Shown here piece by piece: positions 1 through 8,795 of a DNA stretch of 64,000 bases (position 1 is its first letter; every line of letters starts with the position of its first letter). Source of the stretch: Cecembia lonarensis LW9 (GTDB lineage Bacteria > Bacteroidota > Bacteroidia > Cytophagales > Cyclobacteriaceae); assembly GCF_000298295.1 (NCBI RefSeq), contig NZ_AMGM01000004.1, positions 59,093 through 123,092 of the forward strand. Direction: 5' to 3'. The position numbers and the translations under genes are program-made. The notes beneath the pieces were generated by a model. That model did no database searches and was not told where the DNA came from. It saw only the letters and a program-made list of their open reading frames with translations.

Positions 1-891
1 CAATAAAGGTTTTTGATGAATGATACGGTTATAATTTTCAATTATCTGTGGAGCAGCAGCATCAGGATTGGTTACACTGGCAATATGGGGGGTAATCGTA
101 ATCTCTTCCCTATTCCAAAATGGATGATCTTGGGGTAAAGGTTCTTGATGAAAAACATCCAATAAAGCACCTGATAGGTATCCATTTTCAATAGCTGGAA
201 TGAGGTCTTCTTCTACCAAGTGCTTACCCCTCGCCACATTGATCAGGTAAGTTCCTTTTTTACATTTTTGAAATAAGTCCTTATTCAAGACGCCTTCTGT
301 GTCCGGAGTAAGGGGCAGCATACATACCAATACATTGATAGCTGATAGAAACTCAGCAGTTCTACTTTTATCGTAATATGGATAGGTCAAGTTTTCCTTT
401 GGGGAATACCCAAGACCTGCCACATTAATTCCTAATAATTGAAGTTTTTGGATGACATCACCGCCCAGCTCCCCCACTCCCATTATACCAACAACAATGG
501 GGATTTCGGGATTGGACATGTCCCAAATCTTATTTTTTTGATCTGATTTATAGCGATCAATCTGCCTATGAAAATTCAGTATACCCATCAAAACATAATT
601 GGTCATGGAAAAAGTCAACTTTTCATCAACTATCCTGGTAATAGGGATACTCTTTTTAATGCTATGATCACTGAGGATATGATCCACCCCAGCTCCCATA
701 GAACAAATCAATTTTAGGTTAGGGAATTTATCCAATATCCCCTTAGGATGCTGCCATAAAATAACTGCATCCACAGACAAATAATCTTGAATATCAGGAA
801 AAACCTGTATTTCAATATTTTTATCTAATTTTCTTATATTTTTGACCCAAACAGTAGTATCTCTACTAGGTGAAATAATGGCGATCCCCAT
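1..891 (-). CDS. D-2-hydroxyacid dehydrogenase, GhrA-like (3' end cut by window edge)
   Basis: My own translation of the minus strand gives 297 open codons from ATG at 891 to the window edge with no stop. The protein has the shape of NAD(P)-dependent 2-hydroxyacid dehydrogenases that reduce glyoxylate or hydroxypyruvate: an N-terminal substrate domain with CSMGAGVDHI, a Rossmann part (IMGVGELGGDV), the catalytic-arginine segment NVARGKHLVEEDL, the acid segment DVFHQEPLP and the histidine segment ITPHIAS. Family members are about 310 residues, so only a few C-terminal residues are missing. It is divergent from the DUF2911 gene across a 158-bp gap with palindromes. The family is clear, but the substrate is not readable from sequence. 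Confidence 0.85.
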   Translation of the reverse strand, partial: MGIAIISPSRDTTVWVKNIRKLDKNIEIQVFPDIQDYLSVDAVILWQHPKGILDKFPNLKLICSMGAGVDHILSDHSIKKSIPITRIVDEKLTFSMTNYVLMGILNFHRQIDRYKSDQKNKIWDMSNPEIPIVVGIMGVGELGGDVIQKLQLLGINVAGLGYSPKENLTYPYYDKSRTAEFLSAINVLVCMLPLTPDTEGVLNKDLFQKCKKGTYLINVARGKHLVEEDLIPAIENGYLSGALLDVFHQEPLPQDHPFWNREEITITPHIASVTNPDAAAPQIIENYNRIIHQKPLL

Positions 892-922
892 TGCGTTTAA
901 ATAAATCAGAATTTATGGTTTA

Positions 923-964
923 AAATTAGTTAACTAATTTGGATTGATCTCAAACAAATCCAAA
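923..964. promoter_or_regulatory. Overlapping palindromes in a divergent promoter gap
   Basis: AAATTAGTTAACTAATTT at 923-940 is a perfect 18-bp palindrome. It overlaps a second inverted repeat whose arms are TTTGGATT (938-945) and AATCCAAA (957-964), separated by 11 bases. Both lie between a leftward dehydrogenase gene and a rightward DUF2911 gene, where an operator could act on both. AT-rich palindromes can also arise by chance, so binding is an inference. Confidence 0.35.
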
Positions 965-1049
965 AAGGTATATAGACAAAATTAAAAGAATACTTTAAAA
1001 TTCAAAATAAAGACTTCAAATAACATAAAACTTACAACAAAATTCAAAC

Positions 1050-1901
1050 ATGAAAAACAAAGCCAAATTATTACTGCCAATATTTTTCCTTTTTTGGGTT
1101 TCATTGGTACAGGCACAGCAGATTCAGATGCCTCAGGCCAGTCCAGCCGCACAGATCAGTCAAAAAGTTGGCTTGACCGATGTTACGGTGGAATATAGTA
1201 GACCGAGTATGAAAGGAAGAAAAATTTTCGGCGAATTGGTTCCCTTCGGTCAGGTGTGGAGGACAGGGGCTAATGCAGCAACACTACTTACATTTTCCAC
1301 AGAGGTCAATATCGAAGGCAACAAGCTTCCAGCAGGTACTTATGCCCTGTATTCCATTCCGGGAAAAAATCTTTGGACTATCATTATCTCTTCCAACACC
1401 AAACTTTGGGGGGCCGTAGGCTATGATCAATCAGATGATCTGATGCGCTTTATGGTCAAGCCAGGAAAAACAGGCCAACGTTATGAGACCATGGAAATCA
1501 ATTTTCTAGATATGACTGATACAGGAGCCTCCTTAGCCATCAAGTGGGAAAACACCAGGGTAAAATTCAGGATTGAAACCGAAGTGGATGATATTGTGAT
1601 GTCTCAGATCCAAGAGTTGGTCATTGATCAACAACCTCAAAACCCAGGGCTATATTACCAGGCGGCCAACTACTATTTTACCAACAACAAAGACCTGAAT
1701 CAGGCTTATGAGTGGATCACTAAATCGGTTGATGATGACCCTAAATACTGGACCATGCATTTAAAAGCCAAGATAGAATTAGGATTAGGCAAGAAAAAAG
1801 AAGCGATTGAAAGTGCGCAAAAATCTATGGAAATGGCGAGAGAAGCCAAAAACCCTGATTATGTGGGTTTGAATGAAAGGTTGATCAGGTCTATTCGATA
1901 A
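1050..1901 (+). CDS. Secreted DUF2911 domain protein with helical C-terminal part
   Basis: 283 residues. A signal peptide (residues 1-23, ending VQAQ) is followed by the DUF2911 domain at about 25-165, recognised from IQMPQASPAAQISQKVG, VEYSRPSMKGRKIFG, VPFGQVWRTGANAATLLTF and LPAGTYALYSIPG. Residues from about 190 form alternating helices of TPR type (YYQAANYYFTNNKDLNQA). DUF2911 proteins are common exported proteins in Bacteroidota and have no established biochemical role. The first ATG directly precedes the signal peptide. The gene is single and is followed by a good intrinsic terminator. Confidence 0.9.
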   Translation: MKNKAKLLLPIFFLFWVSLVQAQQIQMPQASPAAQISQKVGLTDVTVEYSRPSMKGRKIFGELVPFGQVWRTGANAATLLTFSTEVNIEGNKLPAGTYALYSIPGKNLWTIIISSNTKLWGAVGYDQSDDLMRFMVKPGKTGQRYETMEINFLDMTDTGASLAIKWENTRVKFRIETEVDDIVMSQIQELVIDQQPQNPGLYYQAANYYFTNNKDLNQAYEWITKSVDDDPKYWTMHLKAKIELGLGKKKEAIESAQKSMEMAREAKNPDYVGLNERLIRSIR

Positions 1902-1925
1902 GATTAGTTAAAATTTAAATTAGGG

Positions 1926-1960
1926 AAAAGTGGTCCATTACTGGCCACTTTTTCTTTTTT
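1926..1960 (+). terminator. Intrinsic terminator after the DUF2911 gene
   Basis: AAAAGTGG at 1926-1933 pairs with CCACTTTT at 1945-1952 around an 11-base loop, and the run TTTCTTTTTT follows. It lies 25 bases past the stop codon. Confidence 0.75.
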
Positions 1961-2151
1961 AACACCTACGCTCCGATCATTTGCTTAGCCCGAAAGAAAA
2001 AATACTTCAGCATATTTGGGTTTAAATACCATACAATCGATTTAATTCGCTAAGTGCCTAAAATCACAAAAGTATTTTGTTCAATGAAAGGGGTAAATCT
2101 TTAATAAATATTTAATTTTGAACTCAATTAACAAAAACTTCAATAACAGTA

Positions 2152-4044
2152 ATGGCCAGCAACAAAAAATTCATCATTGACTTTGACAGTACATTTACCC
2201 AAGTGGAAGCATTGGACGTGTTGGGTGAAATCAGTTTGAAAAATGATCCCAACAAAGCAGAAAAGCTTCAGGCTATCAAAGACATTACCGATAAGGGTAT
2301 GGATGGATCATTGAATTTCCGCCAAAGTTTAGAGCAAAGGCTTGAAATTCTCGAAGCTTCCAAAGCTCAGATTGAAGCATTGGTAGAGACGCTTAAGTCA
2401 AAAGTTTCAAAGTCTTTCAAAAGAAACAAGGAGTTCTTGGAAGAAAATGCAGGGGATATCATTATTATTTCCAATGGGTTCAGGGACTTTATCTCTCCCA
2501 TTGTGGAAGAGTATGGCATCAAACCTGAAAATGTCTTTGCCAATGATTTCATATATGATGCATCAGGTAAAATCATTGATTTCAATAGGGAGAATGTACT
2601 TTCCAAGAATGGTGGAAAATCCGAAACCATCAAAAGGTTAAATTTGGAAGGAGACATTTATGTCATTGGAGATGGTTACACGGATTATGAAATTAAAGCT
2701 TCAGGATTGGCCAATAAATTTTATGCCTTTACTGAAAATGTGGCAAGATCCAAAGTGACGGCCAAAGCAGACCATATCGCACCCAGTCTGGATGAAATAC
2801 TCTATGTGAATAAAATGAACAAGAAATTCTCTTACCCAAAAAGCCGAATCAATGTCCTGCTTCTGGAAAACATTCATCCTGTAGGGGTCGAATTAATGAA
2901 GCAAGAAGGATACAATGTGGAAGAAATCTCCTCTGCTCTTTCCGAGGAAGAGTTGGCGGAAAAGATAAAAAATGTCAGTATCCTAGGCATTAGGTCAAAA
3001 ACCAATGTGACAAAAAAAGTCTTGGAAAATGCCAATAGACTGATTTCCATAGGCGCATTTTGTATTGGAACCAATCAGATCGATTTGGATACCTGTACCA
3101 AAAAAGGCATTGCTGTTTTCAATGCTCCATTTAGCAACACAAGGTCAGTGGTAGAGATGGCCATTGCAGAAATCATTTTCCTCATGAGAAACTTCCATGA
3201 TAAGAGTTTAGGAATGCACCAGGGAAAATGGGATAAATCTGCTACTGGCAGTTATGAAATCCGGGGAAAGAAATTAGGGATCATCGGATATGGTAATATA
3301 GGAGCACAATTGTCGGTATTGGCTGAAAACATGGGCATGGATGTGTACTATTACGATGTCATTGAAAAATTGGCCTTGGGGAATGCCACCAAATTAGAAT
3401 CATTGGAAGAATTACTGCTTACCTGCGACGTGATCAGTCTACATGTGGATGGAAGAAAGGAAAATAAAAACCTGATTGATGCCACAAAAATAGTCTTGAT
3501 GAAAAAAGGTTCTTATTTGCTTAATCTCAGCCGTGGCCATGTAGTGGATATAAAAGCATTAAAAGACGCTTTGGACAGTGGACATATTGCCGGGGCTGCA
3601 GTGGATGTTTTTCCAGAGGAACCCAAAAACAACAGTGAACCGTTTGTTTCTGAAATCATTGGGACCAGAAATACCATCTTGACACCACATATTGGTGGTT
3701 CTACTTCAGAAGCCCAGGTAAATATTGCAAAATTTGTTCCTGGCAAAATCATGGAATACATCAATACAGGGAATACATACAACTCTGTGAATTTCCCGAA
3801 CATCCAATTGCCATTCTTAAAAGATGCCCACAGATTGATCCATATCCATCAAAATGAGCCTGGGGTAATGGCAAAAATCAACCAATGTCTGGCCAAGCAT
3901 GAAATCAATATTGTAGGCCAATACCTAAAAACAAACGAAGATATAGGATATGTGATCACTGATATCGACAAAGCTTATTCGCCGGAAGTCATCGATGCCA
4001 TGAAAAATATACCAGGCACCATCAGGTTCAGGGTGTTGTATTAA
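2152..4044 (+). CDS. serA: Phosphoserine phosphatase / D-3-phosphoglycerate dehydrogenase fusion
   Basis: 630 residues carrying two serine-biosynthesis enzymes in one chain. The HAD phosphatase part (about 1-215) has the nucleophile motif DFDST near the N-terminus, a downstream glutamate (QVEALD), the motif II serine in IIISNG and the motif III-IV segment GDGYTDYEIKASG. From about 230 the phosphoglycerate dehydrogenase begins: a nucleotide-binding IGYGNIGAQL, the catalytic-arginine segment NLSRGHVVD, DVFPEEP and LTPHIGGST. An ACT domain follows at about 555-630 (HIHQNEPGVMAKINQ), the usual serine-feedback site. All key residues look intact, so both activities are expected. The enzymes catalyse the first and last steps of the pathway; serC is not in the window. 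Confidence 0.93.
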   Translation: MASNKKFIIDFDSTFTQVEALDVLGEISLKNDPNKAEKLQAIKDITDKGMDGSLNFRQSLEQRLEILEASKAQIEALVETLKSKVSKSFKRNKEFLEENAGDIIIISNGFRDFISPIVEEYGIKPENVFANDFIYDASGKIIDFNRENVLSKNGGKSETIKRLNLEGDIYVIGDGYTDYEIKASGLANKFYAFTENVARSKVTAKADHIAPSLDEILYVNKMNKKFSYPKSRINVLLLENIHPVGVELMKQEGYNVEEISSALSEEELAEKIKNVSILGIRSKTNVTKKVLENANRLISIGAFCIGTNQIDLDTCTKKGIAVFNAPFSNTRSVVEMAIAEIIFLMRNFHDKSLGMHQGKWDKSATGSYEIRGKKLGIIGYGNIGAQLSVLAENMGMDVYYYDVIEKLALGNATKLESLEELLLTCDVISLHVDGRKENKNLIDATKIVLMKKGSYLLNLSRGHVVDIKALKDALDSGHIAGAAVDVFPEEPKNNSEPFVSEIIGTRNTILTPHIGGSTSEAQVNIAKFVPGKIMEYINTGNTYNSVNFPNIQLPFLKDAHRLIHIHQNEPGVMAKINQCLAKHEINIVGQYLKTNEDIGYVITDIDKAYSPEVIDAMKNIPGTIRFRVLY

Positions 4045-4059
4045 CATAATGTTGTACTA

Positions 4060-4087
4060 AAGCAGTGGAAAAACCACTGCTTTTTTC
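4060..4087 (+). terminator. Intrinsic terminator after serB-serA
   Basis: AGCAGTGG at 4061-4068 and CCACTGCT at 4074-4081 form a perfect 8-bp stem with a five-A loop, followed by a T run. It begins 16 bases after the fusion gene's stop. Confidence 0.88.
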
Positions 4088-4163
4088 ATTTTTAAGCCAC
4101 CCATCCAAAAAGCATTTTATTTTTTAACCAGTTTTAATAACATTATGTAAATAGCAAGACCTT

Positions 4164-4277
4164 ATGGACTTAGGTACCAAAATTATTTTACTGCTTATCC
4201 TTCTCCACTTGATTGTGGGGTTTGGATTTATTTTTTCCTTGTTTATGCCCAAAAAAAATAAGGAAAAAGATAATTGA
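4164..4277 (+). CDS. Predicted 37-residue single-pass membrane protein
   Basis: This is a 38-codon frame including the stop. It starts at ATG (MDLGTK), continues with a hydrophobic stretch of about 22 residues (IILLLILLHLIVGFGFIFSL) and ends with a lysine-rich tail (PKKNKEKDN). That layout fits a small inner-membrane protein with a positively charged cytoplasmic C-terminus. It sits between the serB-serA terminator and the convergent SBF-like gene and would otherwise leave a gene-free gap. There is no clear ribosome site, which is normal for Bacteroidota. No function can be assigned, and a chance frame is possible. Confidence 0.5.
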   Translation: MDLGTKIILLLILLHLIVGFGFIFSLFMPKKNKEKDN

Positions 4278-4304
4278 AGCCATTATCTTTTGCTTATTTA
4301 AACT

Positions 4305-5294
4305 CTATTTGCCAGTAGACTCCCCCATTTTTTGCGCCAAGGCTGATCCTGCTACCAATTGAAGGGTATGGTACACCATTAAGGGCAGCAAAATAACCCC
4401 AAATACCACTGGATCCGGAAACATCACCCTTCCCATCACTGCGCCCTGAACCAAGGATTTTTTGCTTCCACAGAACATCACGGTAATGGTGTCCTCCCTG
4501 GAAAATCTAAACCCTTTTGAAATAAAATACATCAGTAATAACATCAGACCAAAAAACAACAACATCAAAGCACCAAGACCAATAAGTTCACCCGCAGAGT
4601 GGCCTTCAAACATGTTTTCTGAAAAAGATTCTGCAAAAGCCGTAAATACAATCAAAAGAATGATTCCTTGATCGAAATTTTTTAGGGCGTTTTGGTATTT
4701 GTTGACAAAAGCAATCAACCGGTGGTGAAGCATAAGTCCGATGAGGACTGGAAACAATACCTGAAGACTCAATTTGATAAAGGTATCTGTCAGGTCAAAG
4801 GAAACAGCCGTCTCAGGCAAAAGAAAATCCATCCATACCGGTGTGATAAAAATCCCAACCATGCTGGAAATGCTGGCATTAAATATCGCAGCCGGTAAGT
4901 TACCGCCGGCAATGGAAACCATCACCACAGAAGAAGATACTGTAGAGGGCAAGGCAGCCAAATAAAAGGTCCCCAGCCACAGATAATTTCCTTCTGTTCC
5001 AAAGCACCAATAAAGGATTAAAATAACCAGCGGAAAAACCAGAAATGTGGTGGCCTGCACTACCAAATGAAGCTTCCAGTTGGAAAGACCATCAATAAGT
5101 TTCTGTGGACTAAGCTTGACACCATAGAAAAAGAAGATCACCGAGATACCGGCTCCAGTGATCAGCTTTAATGGAACCGGGCTATCAGCAGTTCCCCAGT
5201 GAGGGAAAAACTTGGCCAGAAAGATCATGGCGATCAACAAAAAGAAAAAGTTATTTAATCCAACCCGCTTTAAAGTAGCCCTTATCTTTGCCAT
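4305..5294 (-). CDS. Bile acid:sodium symporter family transporter (SBF-like)
   Basis: 329 residues with about ten hydrophobic segments, beginning FFFLLIAMIFLAKFFP. Conserved SBF features are GAGISVIFFFYGVKLSP early in the chain, FYLAALPSTVSSSVVMVSIAGGN in the middle (the crossed-helix region that binds sodium in structurally known members) and MFCGSKKSLVQGAVMG near the end. This matches the SBF-like subfamily of bacterial proteins, not the eukaryotic bile acid carriers. The substrate is unknown. Its ATG overlaps the stop codon of the upstream methyltransferase by one base (TAATG), so the two are translationally coupled. Confidence 0.88.
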   Translation of the reverse strand: MAKIRATLKRVGLNNFFFLLIAMIFLAKFFPHWGTADSPVPLKLITGAGISVIFFFYGVKLSPQKLIDGLSNWKLHLVVQATTFLVFPLVILILYWCFGTEGNYLWLGTFYLAALPSTVSSSVVMVSIAGGNLPAAIFNASISSMVGIFITPVWMDFLLPETAVSFDLTDTFIKLSLQVLFPVLIGLMLHHRLIAFVNKYQNALKNFDQGIILLIVFTAFAESFSENMFEGHSAGELIGLGALMLLFFGLMLLLMYFISKGFRFSREDTITVMFCGSKKSLVQGAVMGRVMFPDPVVFGVILLPLMVYHTLQLVAGSALAQKMGESTGK

Positions 5295-6061
5295 TACTTT
5301 TTTGATTTTGAAAAAATATGCTCCTGTCTTTTGACATTGTCACAAATGATGGAGGTGGCAATGGCCACGTTTAAGGATTCTGCCTGTCCAAACCTTGGAA
5401 TGGTAATTTTTTGGCTGACAAATTTCCCTACTTCCGGACTGATACCATTTGATTCATTACCCATTAAAATAATCCCTCCTGATCCAAATTCTACCTCATA
5501 AATATTCTTTCCTTCCAAAAAGGCACCATAGACAGGATAATTCCCCTTAGAAAAAAAGTTGGCCAAATCTGTGATAAAAAATTGAATTCTGGTAAAACTG
5601 CCCATACTGGCATGCAATACTTTTGGATTGTAGATATCAGCTGACTCTTTAGAAATCAATATTTTCCTAATCCCATACCAATCAGCTATTCGTATGATGG
5701 TACCCAGGTTTCCAGGATCTCTGACATCATCCAATGCAATAACCCATTCATTTGAGCCAAGTTCAAATGTTTCATTGCTTTTGGTCTTTGCCACTGCCAA
5801 CGCAGTGTCATTGGATTGAAATGTTCCCAGGCTTTCCAATTCTTGCTGACTGACTTCATAAAAGGATCCTCCTACCTTTGGAAGGAGATGATGATTTTCT
5901 TCAACAAATTTTTTTGTGCATAAAAGATGGGTGACTTCAAAATCAGACTGTAGCAATTCCGTTACATTTTTGGCGCCTTCGACGAAAAATGACTGTTCCT
6001 GTTTGCGGAATTTTTTCAGTTGCAAGGATTTAATAAACTTAAGCGTATTTTTGCTTAACAT
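5294..6061 (-). CDS. TrmH/SpoU family RNA methyltransferase
   Basis: 255 residues. The N-terminal part (1-100) resembles the L30e-like substrate-binding domain of SpoU enzymes (FIKSLQLKKFRKQEQSFFVEGAKNVTEL). The SPOUT catalytic domain follows with motif 1 (ALDDVRDPGNLGTIIRIADW), motif 2 (IILMGNESNGIS) and motif 3 (IPRFGQAESLNVAIATSII). These trefoil-knot enzymes methylate ribose 2'-OH in rRNA or tRNA using S-adenosylmethionine; the target base is not readable. The start lies 18 bases from the divergent tamL start, so its promoter must lie inside tamL. It forms an operon with the SBF-like gene. Confidence 0.9.
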   Translation of the reverse strand: MLSKNTLKFIKSLQLKKFRKQEQSFFVEGAKNVTELLQSDFEVTHLLCTKKFVEENHHLLPKVGGSFYEVSQQELESLGTFQSNDTALAVAKTKSNETFELGSNEWVIALDDVRDPGNLGTIIRIADWYGIRKILISKESADIYNPKVLHASMGSFTRIQFFITDLANFFSKGNYPVYGAFLEGKNIYEVEFGSGGIILMGNESNGISPEVGKFVSQKITIPRFGQAESLNVAIATSIICDNVKRQEHIFSKSKK

Positions 6062-6079
6062 TCGGATAATTTCGGAGTA

Positions 6080-8494
6080 GTGAACAAGTCCAAATATATA
6101 AACTTTCTTTTTCTACTGATTTTAATTTCTTCCTGTTCTTTGACAAAAGGCCTAAAGGAAGGAGAATACCTGCTTTATGATATAAAAGTGGAAGGCAACA
6201 AAAGAACCAGTCGGACAGAATTGCTCAACCTTTCAAGACAAAGCCCAAATACAAGAATTCCCTTGTTAAATACTTCCATGGGTGTAGCGATTTACCGTTT
6301 TGGAGAGTGGACTTATGACAGTACAAAGCACCTTGAAAACAAACAGCGATATGAAGCTGAAAGAAATGAACTACTTGAAATCCAAGAAAATGAAAGTTTG
6401 GACAAAAAGCAGAGAAAACGATTGTTTAAACTGAACAATAATATTGCTTCTTTGGAAAAAAGATTAGAGTACGGAAATTTTTTCATGCGAACCGGTAATC
6501 CACCAGTCATCTATGACAGTACTAAAGCAGAGGAGAGTAGCAGACAAATGGCCTATTTTCTACTTAATAATGGTTTTTTTGATGCGAGCACGGACTTCTC
6601 GGTGGAAAAAAGGAGAAATAAAGCAACTGTCACCTATTTGATTGTTGAAAACGAGCCGTACAAAATTGACTCTTTTTACACCAGATCAGATGATGAAAAC
6701 ATTTATGAAATCCTTCTGCGAAACCAAAGGAGGACCAATATTAAAGTTCGGGGAATTTATAACCAAAGTGCCATCAGTCAAGAAAGGCAAAGGGTCGAAG
6801 ATCTGCTTAAGGAAAATGGGTATTACACTTTTTCCAGGTCTTATATTGAATACAATGTTTACAAGGATACGCTTGAAAAATCCGTAGTCATTGAGCAAGT
6901 CATTAGGAAACCCAGCTTTGCAGATATTCACCAGGTCTATTTCTTAGACTCTGTGTACTTTTCCATAGATCCCCCTTCCTCTGAATTTGTGGACGAAGGC
7001 ATCAAAACGGAGTTCCGGGATATTAATTTTGAACTTTACAGGGACAAATATTCTGAAAAAATTATAGCATCAAGGATTTTTCTCAATAAGGGTGATTTAT
7101 ATAGCCGAAGGGATGTCATTGAGACCCAAAGGCAATTGGCCAATTTAGACCTTTTCCGTTTTGTCAATATAGCTTTTGATACACTGGGAAATACCCTCAG
7201 ACCAAGGATCTATACCCAACCTAACCAGAAATATCAAATTACCAATCAAATGGGAGCTAGTATCACGGAACAGATACCAGGACCATTCTTTAGCCATTCT
7301 CTGAGAAACAGAAACCTGTTTCGGGGTGCAGAGATATTTGAATTCTTTTTCCGTGCAGGTTTGGAAGGGGTAGTTTCTTTTACCGGTGAAGGTGGTGTTT
7401 TTAGAAGCCGTGAATTAAATACTTCTGCTTCCATCATTTTTCCACAATTCCTTTTTCCGCTTAGCAGCCAATCCTTACAGAAATTTGGACGGTACAATCC
7501 CAATACCAGAACGCTCATAGGGTATAATTACGTCAATAGGCCTGAATATATTCGGGAAAGTGTCAATGGCATTTTGGGTTACAGTTGGAATACCAGGAAC
7601 CTCCGACAGCAATACCTCGTCAATATCCTCGATGCTAACTTTATCCGTTCCAACCTGAGCAACGAATTCAGGGATTTATTACAGGGATTACAGAACCAAG
7701 GCAATAACCTAATCAACTCTTTCTTACCTTCCTATGTCAGTAGTGTCTCGGGACAGGTAATTATCAATTTTAACCAATACGGAGCCTTTCAGAGGAATAA
7801 GTCATCTTTATGGAGGTTATTTTTGGAAAGTGGCGGTACTACCTTGAATTTTGTCAACAGGGAATTTATTGATTCAAGAAGCCTGGCTTATTTTCAGTTC
7901 TTAAAATTCCAGTCTGATTTTAGGAGATTCATCCCACTTTCAAGAAGACAAACCTTTGCTTACCGCCTGAATTTGGGTCTTGCCAGGCCATATGGGATCA
8001 GCGATGGCATCTTGCCATATGAAAAGTACTTTTTTGCCGGTGGTAGTACAGGGATCAGGGCGTGGCAACCCAGACGATTAGGACCGGGTTCTTTTACTCC
8101 TCCTACTTTTGAAGATGGCACTTTTGATTACCGTTTCGAACAACCAGGAGATATCCTTCTGGAAGGAATGTTTGAACTCAGGTCAAAGTTGTATGGTTAT
8201 TTTGATGGCGCATTTTTCATAGATTTGGGGAACAGCTGGACCTTTCAGGAGGACCTTTCCAGGCCAGGGGCGAATTTTGAATTCAGTAGGTTTTGGCGGG
8301 AGATTGCCGTGGGAACTGGCCTGGGCTTAAGAATGGATTTTGATTTCCTTGTTTTACGATTGGATATGGGGGTCAAAGCGGTAGACCCTGCGCGTCCTGT
8401 AGGTGAAAGATTCATTCTTGGAAATTTCTTCAACAGTTTTCTAGGCGAAAGAGGACAAACTGTTTTCAATATTGGGATTGGTTATCCCTTTTAA
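6080..8494 (+). CDS. tamL: TamL-type lipoprotein Omp85 (BamA/TamA family)
   Basis: 804 residues. The start is GTG, followed by a lipoprotein signal whose lipobox is LISSC (C19), so the N-terminus is lipid-anchored. POTRA-like segments follow (YDIKVEGNKRTSRTELL; VRGIYNQSAISQERQRVEDLLKENGYY), then an Omp85 beta-barrel from about residue 400, with the conserved turn FFAGGSTGIRAWQPRRLGPG and a terminal strand ending in phenylalanine (VFNIGIGYPF). Bacteroidota TamL proteins act with TamB in outer-membrane biogenesis; no tamB lies next to it. An inserted charged coiled region (EAERNELLEIQENESLDKKQ) precedes the second POTRA unit. Confidence 0.9.
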   Translation: MNKSKYINFLFLLILISSCSLTKGLKEGEYLLYDIKVEGNKRTSRTELLNLSRQSPNTRIPLLNTSMGVAIYRFGEWTYDSTKHLENKQRYEAERNELLEIQENESLDKKQRKRLFKLNNNIASLEKRLEYGNFFMRTGNPPVIYDSTKAEESSRQMAYFLLNNGFFDASTDFSVEKRRNKATVTYLIVENEPYKIDSFYTRSDDENIYEILLRNQRRTNIKVRGIYNQSAISQERQRVEDLLKENGYYTFSRSYIEYNVYKDTLEKSVVIEQVIRKPSFADIHQVYFLDSVYFSIDPPSSEFVDEGIKTEFRDINFELYRDKYSEKIIASRIFLNKGDLYSRRDVIETQRQLANLDLFRFVNIAFDTLGNTLRPRIYTQPNQKYQITNQMGASITEQIPGPFFSHSLRNRNLFRGAEIFEFFFRAGLEGVVSFTGEGGVFRSRELNTSASIIFPQFLFPLSSQSLQKFGRYNPNTRTLIGYNYVNRPEYIRESVNGILGYSWNTRNLRQQYLVNILDANFIRSNLSNEFRDLLQGLQNQGNNLINSFLPSYVSSVSGQVIINFNQYGAFQRNKSSLWRLFLESGGTTLNFVNREFIDSRSLAYFQFLKFQSDFRRFIPLSRRQTFAYRLNLGLARPYGISDGILPYEKYFFAGGSTGIRAWQPRRLGPGSFTPPTFEDGTFDYRFEQPGDILLEGMFELRSKLYGYFDGAFFIDLGNSWTFQEDLSRPGANFEFSRFWREIAVGTGLGLRMDFDFLVLRLDMGVKAVDPARPVGERFILGNFFNSFLGERGQTVFNIGIGYPF

Positions 8495-8510
8495 CAGAAA
8501 TGAAAATATC

Positions 8511-8795
8511 ATGGACATCAAGGAATTCACAGAATCCATCGTAAAAAAAGAAATGCCCCAAGGCTTATCACTGCCTTTGCAAGCTTTATGGCATGATGCC
8601 GATGGCAATTGGCAAAAGGCTCACGAACTGGTAGATGGTCCCGAAGGAAAAGTTTTTGCGAGGGTACATGCCTACCTTCATCGCAAGGAAGGGGATTTAT
8701 GGAATGCAGACTATTGGTACAGAAGGTCTGCAGAAGAAAGGCCTCAAACCAGTCTTAAAGAAGAATGGGAATTTTTGGTCAGGAGGTTGCTTTAA
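8511..8795 (+). CDS. Conserved hypothetical protein, 94 residues
   Basis: I chose ATG 8511 (MDIKEFTESI) over an upstream ATG at 8472 that overlaps tamL. The chain is soluble and helical, with the recognisable segments LSLPLQALWHDADGNWQKAH and VHAYLHRKEGDLWNADYWYR. Short proteins with this H-x-Y-L-H-R-K-E-G-D pattern and a W-Y-R motif occur in several phyla, but I know no assigned function. It begins 16 bases after tamL and is probably co-transcribed. Its TAA stop is shared with the end of the adjoining inverted-repeat element. Confidence 0.75.
   Translation: MDIKEFTESIVKKEMPQGLSLPLQALWHDADGNWQKAHELVDGPEGKVFARVHAYLHRKEGDLWNADYWYRRSAEERPQTSLKEEWEFLVRRLL

Noticed and set aside
2012..2026. GCATATTTGGGTTTA, similar to the right end of the 8.8-kb inverted-repeat element
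   Set aside because: No matching left arm exists nearby, so a second copy of the element cannot be claimed.
5294..6061. The label tRNA/rRNA methyltransferase RlmB or TrmH
   Set aside because: The SPOUT motifs are certain, but the target nucleotide cannot be read from the sequence, so no gene symbol was given.
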